Notes: generated by a model not told the origin, from the sequence alone. Positions 1 to 6,301 are shown, counted from the stretch's first letter. The stretch is DNA of 9,043 bases from Myxococcales bacterium (GCA_003159055.1 PMLH01000518.1:565-9607), one strand, 5' to 3'. A program made the numbers and translations.

Positions 1-69
1 TACGTGAGCCAGAACTGAAGGAAGCCCGAGGGCGGTGCCATCATCGACTAGGGTCGGTTCAAACGCCAT
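1..69 (-). CDS. N-terminus of an unidentified gene running off the left edge (partial)
   Basis: An ATG on the minus strand (complement of 67-69) opens a frame that stays open for all 23 codons to the window edge; it begins MAFEPTLVDDGTALGLPSVL. A good Shine-Dalgarno core, AGGA (complement of 77-80), lies 7 bases upstream of the ATG, which is the main reason to call it a gene. I do not recognise the family from 23 residues. It is divergent from the TMTC-like gene at 94, with only about 24 bases between the two proposed starts, so promoters for one or both must lie inside the other gene. The alternative is that this is chance open frame in GC-rich DNA; the SD spacing argues mildly against that. 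Confidence 0.5.
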   Translation of the reverse strand, partial: MAFEPTLVDDGTALGLPSVLAHV

Positions 70-93
70 CGTCCTATCCTGCCGGTAGCGAGG

Positions 94-1593
94 TTGAACC
101 TGGACGCCCAAGTCGACAATCACGCTAGCGTCCCAGCGGGCGGTCAGACCTCGCACGACGAAGGCGAGTGGAGGCTCAAGTATTTGCCTTGGCTCGTTCT
201 GATTCTCGTCGCGATTGCCTTCTCGCGCACTCCTTGGTTCGACTTCGTGAACTGGGATGATGGGTTGCACGTGTTTGCCAATCCCGCGGTGGTCGGACCA
301 GGCGAGGCGCGCGATCGCTGGCTCACTCCGTCGCTGGGCTACGCCATCCCCGTCACGGTCGCGAGCTATCGGCTCGAGTATCTGCTGGTCGGTGCTTCGC
401 CGTGGCTGTACCACGCCACCAACCTGCTGCTCCATCTGGGAGTCTGCGGCCTGCTGTATGGCCTCGGGCGCCGGCTGGGCCTTGGCAGACTCGGCGCGAG
501 CTGCGCAATGCTGTTCTTCGGCCTCCACCCGGTCGTGGCCGAGCCCGTGTCCTGGGTCTCGGGGCGCAAGGATCTTCTCGCGGCGGTGCTGGGGTTGGCC
601 GCCACCTGGGGGGTTCTCGCTGCGTCGGCGCGCCCCGAGCGGCGGGCGCGCGCCATGCTGGGTGCCGTGGCGCTCTTCGCGCTCGCTGCCTTTTCGAAAC
701 CGTCCGTCTTGGCCCTTCCGCTGGCCTGGCTCTGGCTCGCTTCCGGGCGGATGAGGGTCCGTTGTCTGCTCGCGGTTCCGGCCATGGCAGTTGCGCTGGC
801 GATCACCATGCTCTCCTGGCTTGGCCAGAGCAGGGTAGGTGCGGTGCATGCGTCGCCAAGCCCTCTGGTCTGGGCTCGTGAAGTCTACTACGCCTTGGGC
901 TACCACCTGGGCTTGGCGTTCATGGTCCAGCAGCCCCTGGCCAAGCACATACCAGCGGTGATGCCGCCCTGGTTTGATCCGGCCGTGGATCTGTTCCCCT
1001 TCGGGGTTGGCCTGCTGGCTTGGCTCTGGCTCGGCCGCATGGAATCCCGATCGCGACAAGTGGCGCGGTTCGGATTGCTGTTCGCGGGCATGGCGTATCT
1101 ACCCAGCTCCGGCATCGCGCCCCTGACGCGCTACCTGGCGGACAGCTATGTCTATCTTCCCCTGGCCGGGCTCGCATGGGCGGTCGGGGCTTCCGCCGAG
1201 ATCGTCTTGCCACGCGTGCGTGCGGCTTGGCGGTGGACGGGAGGGATTGCGGCCGCGCTGGCGCTGTTGCTGGCTTCGTCAGCGGCATCGCTTTCCTGGC
1301 ACGACGGCATTTCACTCTGGCAGACAGTGTACCAGCGCTACCCCGATAGCCCGCAGGTCTGTCTCAACCTGGGCAACGCCTATTTTGAACTGGGCGGGTT
1401 CCAGGCCGCGCTCGACATCTACGAGCGCTGCAGCTCGCGATTCGGTCCCGATCACTTCGCCAAGAACCACGCCATCTCCCTGTTCATGGTTGGACGCACG
1501 CAGGAGGCGCGGCAGCTCTTCCAGGATCTGCGCGCGCGGTACCCGGGCGACCCTGTGGTCCACAAGTACCTCAGGTTTCTGGGCGTCGAGTGA
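94..1593 (+). CDS. TMTC/DUF1736-like polytopic membrane glycosyltransferase with C-terminal TPR
   Basis: A 499-residue membrane protein with the hallmarks of the bacterial TMTC-like branch of GT-C glycosyltransferases. After a hydrophilic N-terminus (1-29) and a first membrane helix (about 31-45), the first outside loop carries FVNWDDGLHVFANPAV with the paired acidic residues D55-D56, the position of the metal/donor-binding acids in this superfamily. Next come WLYHATNLLLH (104-114), HPVVAEPVSWVSGRKD (145-160) and ADSYVYLP (349-356), all typical of the family, then roughly two TPR units (about 418-485). By family knowledge such proteins transfer a sugar from a polyprenyl-phosphate donor to an acceptor outside the cytoplasm; donor and acceptor here are unknown. 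The start is uncertain: TTG at 94 is the first plausible codon after an in-frame stop at 49-51, but GAGG at 90-93 abuts it, and no ATG exists before the first membrane helix. It converges on the YfhO-like gene with a 19-base gap. Confidence 0.85.
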   Translation: MNLDAQVDNHASVPAGGQTSHDEGEWRLKYLPWLVLILVAIAFSRTPWFDFVNWDDGLHVFANPAVVGPGEARDRWLTPSLGYAIPVTVASYRLEYLLVGASPWLYHATNLLLHLGVCGLLYGLGRRLGLGRLGASCAMLFFGLHPVVAEPVSWVSGRKDLLAAVLGLAATWGVLAASARPERRARAMLGAVALFALAAFSKPSVLALPLAWLWLASGRMRVRCLLAVPAMAVALAITMLSWLGQSRVGAVHASPSPLVWAREVYYALGYHLGLAFMVQQPLAKHIPAVMPPWFDPAVDLFPFGVGLLAWLWLGRMESRSRQVARFGLLFAGMAYLPSSGIAPLTRYLADSYVYLPLAGLAWAVGASAEIVLPRVRAAWRWTGGIAAALALLLASSAASLSWHDGISLWQTVYQRYPDSPQVCLNLGNAYFELGGFQAALDIYERCSSRFGPDHFAKNHAISLFMVGRTQEARQLFQDLRARYPGDPVVHKYLRFLGVE

Positions 1594-1596
1594 CGG

Positions 1597-1611
1597 TCGC
1601 CGCGGGGGCGA
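1597..1611. terminator. Possible bidirectional hairpin between convergent genes
   Basis: TCGCC (1597-1601) and GGCGA (1607-1611) form a 5-bp stem with a 5-base loop. It lies wholly inside the 19-base gap (1594-1612) between two convergent stop codons. There is no T-tract on either side, so it is not a canonical intrinsic terminator; a role in limiting read-through in both directions is inferred from position only. Confidence 0.3.
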
Positions 1612-1612
1612 A

Positions 1613-3247
1613 TCACCCTGCTTCAGCCGACGGAATCGGTGGCATGCGGGATCGCCGCAGGCGCCGGAGGAGCAAGAAGACCGCGATGCCCGCAGCCGTG
1701 GCCACGCTGACCATGATGCCCTCGCGGAAGGCGAAGGGGACAAACTCCGCCCGGAGGACGTGGTGTCCGGCTGGCACCTCGACCAGCACCAGCCGGCCTT
1801 GTCTGCGCGCAGAGAAACCTTCGGTGCGCCATTCGATCTTGCGCCAGCTCGTTTGCAGGGGTAACAGCAGCTCCGAGGGCTGCTTGGCCACCACGTCCCA
1901 CATTAACCGATTGGGGGTTATCGAGATGACGGAGACGCTGGCTTCGCCGCTCTCCACGCGCGGCAGCGGGGGGGACCAAGGACGCGTGAAGATCGGGTTG
2001 CCGGCGCCAAAATCGATCCAGGGGCGGGTTTCCCAATAACGCTCCCCGACGAGCAGGACCATCAATCCAAGCAGGAACGGTGTGCGCAGCCGACTGCTGT
2101 GCGGACCGCCGAAGAGGCGCGCATCGATGCGACCCAGCCCGCGCGCGGCCACGATCCAGGAGGCAAACATGACGATTGAGAGCAAGCGGGCCGGCACGCG
2201 CTGGCCGGCCACCACCCAAGGATCGAGTCCCAGGTCGACAACCAGGGCCAGCGTCGCGACGGTGATCAGCACCAGCACCGCTTCCCGGCTGCGCCGGCCA
2301 AACCACAACCCGGCCGCGAGCAAGAGCGCACCGAGCAGGCCGAGGGAACAGTCATTCTCCCACGAAAACGGCACGAGCATGCCGCCAAAGCCATAACCCG
2401 ATTGAAACGTCGGTCCGCCCGTGGTCAACGCCCGCGCGAGCTGGCCCATGGGCAGGCCGCCGAACCGCTCGGGCGGAACGAAGGATGCGAAGCCAAAGGC
2501 CGAGGGCAGCACGCGCGCCGCCGACAGGCCGAGCATGAGCAACATCGCGATGGCGTAGGTGCGCAAGGGCGCAAGGCTCCGGTCAGCCACCGACCACAAG
2601 CCGGCCCATGCGCCCAGCATCGCGACCAGCCAGATCGCCGGGTGGTGTTGGCCGCAGAGGACCAACAGCGCGCAGGTGGCGGCCAGCCCAAGGGTCGGGG
2701 CCACAGCCCCACCAACCGCCCGGCGGAACAGCAGCCCAGCGAAGGGCCAAAGATATACGCCGAGTACCCAGTGATGACCGACGATGTAGTTCGACAGGGC
2801 AAAGCCCTGTAGGCCATAGATGGCAGCGAGCAGGGCCGCCAGCAGCGGGCTTGCTCCCAGATCTCGTGCCAATAGGAAGGCGCCCAGGACCGCCGCCGTC
2901 GCATAGGAGATGAAGAGCAGCTTGAGGTAGGCCTGGGCGCTTATGAAATAGAGCAACCAGATCAGCGGGTTCAGAATTGGCGACTCTGGCAAACAGGTCA
3001 GACTGTAGGACCAGGTCTGGTACTGGCGCGGAAGGTAGAGGGGCAACTGCCCGTGCTCGCGCAGTGACATGCGAATCCACTCGTAGAAAGGGTAGTGCTG
3101 CTGCCAGTCCAGGGCATCCAGCGATCCGCCAAACAGAAGCTTCCAGTGGTAGGCCACCAGCGCGGCAGCAAGGAGCGGCAACCCAACCACGATCGCCGGG
3201 GCGCGATGCCTGGCGTCGACGGGAGCACTGGCATCGGGGGTTGCCAT
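1613..3247 (-). CDS. YfhO-family polytopic membrane protein (GT-C-like)
   Basis: A 544-residue integral membrane protein. The first helix (about 18-38) is followed by an outside loop with acidic residues D44 and D47 (SLDALDWQQHYPFYEWIR), then LPLYLPRQYQTW and NPLIWLLYF, the arrangement of YfhO-like GT-C proteins. Many more hydrophobic helices follow. The C-terminal part is a soluble domain with a late membrane helix (about 512-528): TPNRLMWDVV, a W/G-rich strand region, VEVPAGHHVLRAEFVPFAFREG, which is the signature of the YfhO C-terminal region. In Firmicutes, YfhO relatives help glycosylate teichoic acids; the acceptor here is unknown. I chose ATG at 3247 because GGGAA (complement of 3251-3255) precedes it; a TTG at 3283 would add 12 residues. 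It lies 45 bases downstream of the GT87 gene on the same strand, consistent with co-transcription. Confidence 0.8.
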   Translation of the reverse strand: MATPDASAPVDARHRAPAIVVGLPLLAAALVAYHWKLLFGGSLDALDWQQHYPFYEWIRMSLREHGQLPLYLPRQYQTWSYSLTCLPESPILNPLIWLLYFISAQAYLKLLFISYATAAVLGAFLLARDLGASPLLAALLAAIYGLQGFALSNYIVGHHWVLGVYLWPFAGLLFRRAVGGAVAPTLGLAATCALLVLCGQHHPAIWLVAMLGAWAGLWSVADRSLAPLRTYAIAMLLMLGLSAARVLPSAFGFASFVPPERFGGLPMGQLARALTTGGPTFQSGYGFGGMLVPFSWENDCSLGLLGALLLAAGLWFGRRSREAVLVLITVATLALVVDLGLDPWVVAGQRVPARLLSIVMFASWIVAARGLGRIDARLFGGPHSSRLRTPFLLGLMVLLVGERYWETRPWIDFGAGNPIFTRPWSPPLPRVESGEASVSVISITPNRLMWDVVAKQPSELLLPLQTSWRKIEWRTEGFSARRQGRLVLVEVPAGHHVLRAEFVPFAFREGIMVSVATAAGIAVFLLLRRLRRSRMPPIPSAEAG

Positions 3248-3250
3248 TGG

Positions 3251-3255
3251 TTCCC
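3251..3255 (-). promoter_or_regulatory. Ribosome binding site deciding the YfhO-like start
   Basis: GGGAA on the minus strand sits 3 bases before the ATG at 3247 (5 bases counted from GGG). It favours this ATG over the in-frame TTG at 3283, which has no purine-rich tract upstream. Spacing is slightly short, so support is moderate. Confidence 0.45.
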
Positions 3256-3292
3256 AATCTACGCCAGGCGGGGCTAGGATCAAATCGGATGC

Positions 3293-4441
3293 CTAGGGAC
3301 CGGTCGTCAGGGGCTTGCTGGCTTGCGTGCGCCAGAGGGTGCATGCAAGCAGAAGGGTCCCGAGCAACGGCAAGAGCGGCAGGAGGTGACGCCCAATCCA
3401 GACCTCGTGCATGTAGAAGAAGTCGGCGTTGATGGCGATCATCGTGAAGGCCAAGATGCTCCCGTATTCCACGAGGCCGCGTCCGCGAACCTCGCCCAGG
3501 AAATGGTGTCCCCGCCGAATCTCGCGCAAGAGAACTGCGATGGCGGGAAGCACCGTCAGATAGGTGAAGCCCCAGGCGACGGGCGAGCCAGCGAGCGCGA
3601 GCGCGACGACGATGGCCAGGGACGGCAGCAGGGGAAGCCGTCGCGTCCGCGCGACGACGATCGTGGCGGCCAAGGAGAGCAGCGATGGCACGAGCGGGGA
3701 AAGCGGAACGCCTGCCTGTGCCGTGAAGGCAGGCCACGACAGGTTCGCCCCGGACAGCCTGGACTCGCCCGCCCCTGTGCCCAGCACCACCAGCTCAAGC
3801 CAGCGCCGTGTCCACGGTGTCAGGAGAGTAGCCGCCCCGATCGCGGCGCCGACGAGGGCTGCGTGCGCCGTACGTCGGTCCCGGCTCCAGGCAGCACGGA
3901 GTGCCAGAAAGGCAATGAGCAACGCCGGCATGACCTTGATAGCAGCGGCGAGCCCGCAGAAGACGCCGGCCGTGCCGTACCGCTTGCGGTCGGCGGCGAG
4001 TAGGGCCAACGCGAGGAGAGCCCCGACCGGGAGTTGCACGTTGGCCGTCGCGATGTCACCAGCAAACGAATGCCCGGCAAGCAGGATCGTACCAAGCCAG
4101 GTCAGCCTGCTGGCGCCAAGTCCGGCCAATGCCAGCGTTGCATACAAGAGAACCGCCGCCGATAGCGAAACCAGGAGTTGCCACACCCAGGCGTGGTCGG
4201 CCAAAGTGAAGAGCTCAAGCACCCACGCCAGGAACGGCGGGTAGGGCAGATAGGTTTGGGCACCTCCGCGCGCGTAGGGGTCAAGGCCCAGCGCCATGCT
4301 GCGCCCGGCGAGGAGGTAGCGTTCGCCATCGCAACCGATGGGCACGGCATCCATCTGCGACACTGTCCAGACCGCGCAGATGATAACGAAGCCGAGGAGC
4401 GACAGCACTTGGACAGACGATCGGCCAAGCAAATGCCTCAT
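3293..4441 (-). CDS. GT87 (DUF2029) family membrane glycosyltransferase
   Basis: A 382-residue polytopic membrane protein resembling GT87, the family of mycobacterial PimE and AftC-like enzymes that use polyprenyl-phosphate sugar donors. Helix 1 (about 12-30) is followed by an outside loop with CDGERYLLAGRSMALGLDPY (37-56): D38 and D54 are the acidic candidates for catalysis. TYLPYPPF (63-70), the ANVQ motif (133-136) before a long helix, GLAAAIKVMPALL (163-175) and NLSWPA (233-238) are family-typical positions. Length fits the family. The start ATG is supported by GGAG (complement of 4449-4452) 7 bases upstream. It is the first gene of a likely operon with the YfhO-like gene and is preceded by a 278-base spacer with candidate promoters. 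Donor and acceptor cannot be read from sequence. Confidence 0.82.
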   Translation of the reverse strand: MRHLLGRSSVQVLSLLGFVIICAVWTVSQMDAVPIGCDGERYLLAGRSMALGLDPYARGGAQTYLPYPPFLAWVLELFTLADHAWVWQLLVSLSAAVLLYATLALAGLGASRLTWLGTILLAGHSFAGDIATANVQLPVGALLALALLAADRKRYGTAGVFCGLAAAIKVMPALLIAFLALRAAWSRDRRTAHAALVGAAIGAATLLTPWTRRWLELVVLGTGAGESRLSGANLSWPAFTAQAGVPLSPLVPSLLSLAATIVVARTRRLPLLPSLAIVVALALAGSPVAWGFTYLTVLPAIAVLLREIRRGHHFLGEVRGRGLVEYGSILAFTMIAINADFFYMHEVWIGRHLLPLLPLLGTLLLACTLWRTQASKPLTTGP

Positions 4442-4473
4442 GGCGCTGCTCCGTTCTGCGCTGGTGAAGGCTT

Positions 4474-4486
4474 CACGAGCTTCGTG
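4474..4486. repeat. Short inverted repeat in the GT87 leader
   Basis: CACGA-GCT-TCGTG is a 5-bp inverted repeat with a 3-base centre, about 33 bases upstream of the GT87 ATG. It could be a small operator or a leader hairpin; at this size chance is also possible. Confidence 0.3.
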
Positions 4487-4510
4487 TGCTTATTCTCATG
4501 CAGCTCACTG

Positions 4511-4526
4511 TGGCAGGCGAGTTGCC
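4511..4526 (+). promoter_or_regulatory. Sigma-54-like -24/-12 element
   Basis: TGGCAG-GCGAG-TTGCC matches the sigma-54 consensus TGGCAC-N5-TTGCW at most positions, with the required GG-N10-GC spacing (GG at 4512-4513, GC at 4524-4525). The best match is on the plus strand, where no protein gene follows. Because the site is quasi-palindromic, the minus strand also reads GG-N10-GC (CGGCAA-CTCGC-CTGCC), a weaker match, but pointing at the GT87 gene about 60 bases away. A chance match is possible. Confidence 0.3.
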
Positions 4527-4559
4527 GAGAGGGTGTGCTCGATCTTGAGGGAGAGGGTG
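4527..4559. repeat. 9-bp direct repeat GAGAGGGTG, two copies
   Basis: GAGAGGGTG occurs at 4527-4535 and again at 4551-4559, 24 bases start to start. The pair sits upstream of the GT87 gene, next to the sigma-54-like element, and could be a tandem regulator site. There are only two copies and no known regulator is recognised. Confidence 0.35.
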
Positions 4560-4571
4560 GACACGGCGATG

Positions 4572-4600
4572 ATTCTGGTGTGTTTGGGGACGAGACTCAA
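4572..4600 (-). promoter_or_regulatory. Weak sigma-70-like promoter candidate for GT87-YfhO
   Basis: On the minus strand TTGAGT (complement of 4595-4600, 4/6 to TTGACA) is separated by 17 bases from CAGAAT (complement of 4572-4577, 4/6 to TATAAT). It would give a leader of about 125 bases before the GT87 ATG. Both hexamers are mediocre; the spacing and orientation are the main support. Confidence 0.22.
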
Positions 4601-4719
4601 GCCTGACGCCTTCTCGGCTAACCCTTGCCGGGGCCGCGTTCCACCGGCCTCGTCTCCGTCTCCGCCCCCGCCTCGGCCCCCCAACTCCGAATCCCAGTCG
4701 GTGTGGATTGGTGCTGGCG

Positions 4720-5826
4720 CTACGGCAACGCCTTGCCGCCGCGTTGATACTTCACCACCGCGGCCTCGTGGTCAGCGATAGACGCCGAGAATTGGTGGGT
4801 GCCGTCGTTCTTGGCGACGAAATAGAGGTAGTTGCTGCCGTCGGGGCGGAAGACCGCGGCCAAGGCGGCGCGGCCGGGGTTGGCGATGGGGCCGGGCGGC
4901 AGGCCTTCGTGGGCGTACGTGCTGTAAGGGTTGGCTGTGTCGTCCAGCTGGATGCGGCGGATGCGGCCATCCCACTTCTGGCAAGCCGGCGACGCGACGC
5001 CGAGAAACTTGGGCGCCACCGTGCAGCCGTACACGATGGTCGGGTCGGTCTGCAGAAGCTTGGGCTTGAAGCTCGACTTGAGCAGGCGGTTCATGAAGAC
5101 CTGGGCGATGCGCGGCCGTTCCTGCGGCTGGCCGGTTTCTTTCTCCACGATGGACGCCAAGGTGATGACGCTGGCATCGTCGAACTTCAGCTTGTTGCGA
5201 AGGAGGTTCGCGCCGGTGGGATTGGCGGCGCGGAGCTCGTCGAAAACTTGGCGATGGCGTCGGACCATCGCCACCAGCACGCGGCTCGCCTGCGAATGCG
5301 GCCGCAGACGATATGTGTCGGGGAACAGATAGCCTTCGAGCGTACGGCCAGGTAGATCCAGGCTCTTCACGAAGATGGGATCCATCGCCTGTGCCAAAAG
5401 CTCGTCCTTGTTGGCTATGCCGGCGCCGTCGAGGATCTCGGCCACCTCGATCATGTTCTTGCCCTCGGGAATCGTGACCGCCACCAATTCGTCGGCCACA
5501 CCTTTCACGATCAGGTCGACCAGCTGCCGCGGCGTCGCGGGCGCATCGAATTTGTAGCGGCCAGGGCGGAAGCGGTTCGCGGCGCCACGCTGGCCGGCAT
5601 AAAGGCGGAAGAGCGACGGCCGGCGGATGAGGCCCGCCTCTGCGAGCAGCTCGGACACCTTCTGGGCGCCCGCGCCGCGCGGGATTTCCACTTCGACCTG
5701 GCCGCGCGCGTTGCCGGACGCTCGATCGGGGTAGCTCAGCGCTTGGTAGGCGACGAGGGCAAACGACAAGAGGCCAATCGCGGCCGTGACAAGAAACACC
5801 CGGAATGCGCGGCGGCGTGGGGTCAT
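4720..5826 (-). CDS. mltG: MltG endolytic murein transglycosylase
   Basis: A 368-residue YceG/MltG enzyme: an inner-membrane-anchored lytic transglycosylase that cleaves nascent glycan strands and is thought to set strand length or release strands at synthesis. An N-terminal membrane helix (about 8-28) follows a basic start. A LysM-like region (about 43-110) precedes the catalytic domain: VTIPEGKNMIEVA (117-129), LEGYLFPDTYRL (163-174), LASIVEKET (223-231) with E228 as the catalytic glutamate (equivalent to E218 of E. coli), LLQTDPTIVYG (257-267), and GLPPGPIANPG (308-318). Length matches the family. An insertion after VYG carries C268 and C282, which could pair in the periplasm. The ATG at 5826 overlaps the ruvX stop as ATGA and has a strong SD, so it is preferred over the in-frame TTG at 5865, which would lie deep inside ruvX. 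Confidence 0.96.
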   Translation of the reverse strand: MTPRRRAFRVFLVTAAIGLLSFALVAYQALSYPDRASGNARGQVEVEIPRGAGAQKVSELLAEAGLIRRPSLFRLYAGQRGAANRFRPGRYKFDAPATPRQLVDLIVKGVADELVAVTIPEGKNMIEVAEILDGAGIANKDELLAQAMDPIFVKSLDLPGRTLEGYLFPDTYRLRPHSQASRVLVAMVRRHRQVFDELRAANPTGANLLRNKLKFDDASVITLASIVEKETGQPQERPRIAQVFMNRLLKSSFKPKLLQTDPTIVYGCTVAPKFLGVASPACQKWDGRIRRIQLDDTANPYSTYAHEGLPPGPIANPGRAALAAVFRPDGSNYLYFVAKNDGTHQFSASIADHEAAVVKYQRGGKALP

Positions 5827-6257
5827 CGGTCCTCCTCGGTGGGGCTGCGGTTGGCGTCGAGCCAACGCTGCAAGATGATCGCTGCGGCCAGTTTGTCCAC
5901 GACTTGTTTGCGGCGGGCGCGCGACAGATCGGCCGCGATGAGCACCTCTTCAGCTTCCACGGTGCTGAAGCTTTCGTCGCACAGCTCGACCGGCAATTGC
6001 AGCGTCGTGCGCAGTTTATCGGCAAACGCCCGCGCTCGCACCGCTGCGGGTCCTTCCTTGCCTTCGGGATCCAGCGGTAGACCGACCACGATGCGATCGG
6101 CGTCGGCATCGCGAACCGCCTTGGCAATGGATTCCATGTCGCGCATGCCGCCATGCCGAGGCAACGTGGCGCGCGGCTGGGCGGTAAGTCCCAGGCCGTC
6201 AGAAACCGCCACGCCGATTCGGCGCGAACCCAAGTCGATGCCAAGTACCCTGGCCAT
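5823..6257 (-). CDS. ruvX: RuvX/YqgF family RNase H-fold nuclease
   Basis: A 144-residue protein of the YqgF family, linked to pre-16S rRNA 5' processing and described as a Holliday-junction-resolvase fold. Family motifs are complete: GIDLGSRRIGVAVSD (6-20) with D8, IVVGLPLDPEGKEG (56-69), CDESFSTVEAEEVL (93-106) with E95, and DKLAAAIILQRWL (121-133) with D121; D8, E95 and D121 are the expected metal-binding acids. The common DER-x-ST motif reads DES-F-ST here. Length is normal. It overlaps mltG by 4 bases (ATGA); a ruvX-mltG neighbourhood is known from other bacteria, including B. subtilis yrrK/yrrL. No clear SD precedes its ATG. The DUF3467 gene is divergent with a 44-base gap. Confidence 0.95.
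   Translation of the reverse strand: MARVLGIDLGSRRIGVAVSDGLGLTAQPRATLPRHGGMRDMESIAKAVRDADADRIVVGLPLDPEGKEGPAAVRARAFADKLRTTLQLPVELCDESFSTVEAEEVLIAADLSRARRKQVVDKLAAAIILQRWLDANRSPTEEDR
5831..5837 (-). promoter_or_regulatory. Strong ribosome binding site for mltG inside the ruvX 3' end
   Basis: GAGGAGG on the minus strand lies 4 bases before the mltG ATG at 5826 and within the last codons of ruvX. It fixes the mltG start and makes translational coupling likely. It is the strongest SD seen in the window. Confidence 0.8.
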
Positions 6258-6301
6258 GAAAGGTGTCTAGTCTATAACCGGACTTGCGGTACAACTTCCA
6301 C
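6258..6301. promoter_or_regulatory. Divergent promoter region of ruvX and the DUF3467 gene
   Basis: The 44 bases between the two divergent ATGs include TATAAC at 6273-6278 on the plus strand (5/6 to the -10 consensus), a local AT-rich patch in GC-rich DNA. Its spacing to the DUF3467 ATG gives a leader of about 17 bases. No good -35 is visible 16-18 bases upstream. The minus-strand -10 candidates (TATAGA, TAGACT) overlap the same patch. No SD is visible on either side. Confidence 0.3.

Larger units (their letters stand above)
4442..4719. other. Intergenic region between mltG and the GT87 gene
   Basis: This is the largest gap in the window. Both flanking genes are on the minus strand, so it should contain the 3' end of the ruvX-mltG transcript and the promoter and leader of the GT87-YfhO transcript. 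I see no convincing coding frame confined to it. It holds two candidate promoters, a 9-bp direct repeat, short inverted repeats and a strongly strand-asymmetric tract (4648-4682, pyrimidine-rich on the plus strand, with C-runs at 4665-4669 and 4677-4682). I see no canonical terminator with a T-tract for mltG. Confidence 0.7.

Noticed and set aside
3247..3283. TTG at 3283 as the YfhO-like start
   Set aside because: The ATG at 3247 has a GGGAA just upstream; the extra 12 residues add nothing typical of the family.
2583..3737. A 384-codon open frame on the minus strand across the GT87/YfhO junction
   Set aside because: It lies in another frame of two genes with clear family motifs and has low-complexity Arg/Pro/Ala composition.
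4632..4649. A canonical intrinsic terminator for mltG
   Set aside because: The stem is only 5 bp and the minus strand has no T-tract after it.
4648..4682. A G-quadruplex on the minus strand
   Set aside because: Only two runs reach three or more G residues, so a stable three-tier quadruplex is not supported.
5826..5865. TTG at 5865 as the mltG start
   Set aside because: It would lie inside ruvX; the ATG at 5826 has a strong SD and the usual ATGA overlap.
4772..6244. A 490-codon open frame on the minus strand spanning ruvX and mltG
   Set aside because: It is a shifted-frame shadow of two well-recognised genes; the translation is Arg/Pro/Ser-rich with no family motif, as expected in GC-rich DNA.
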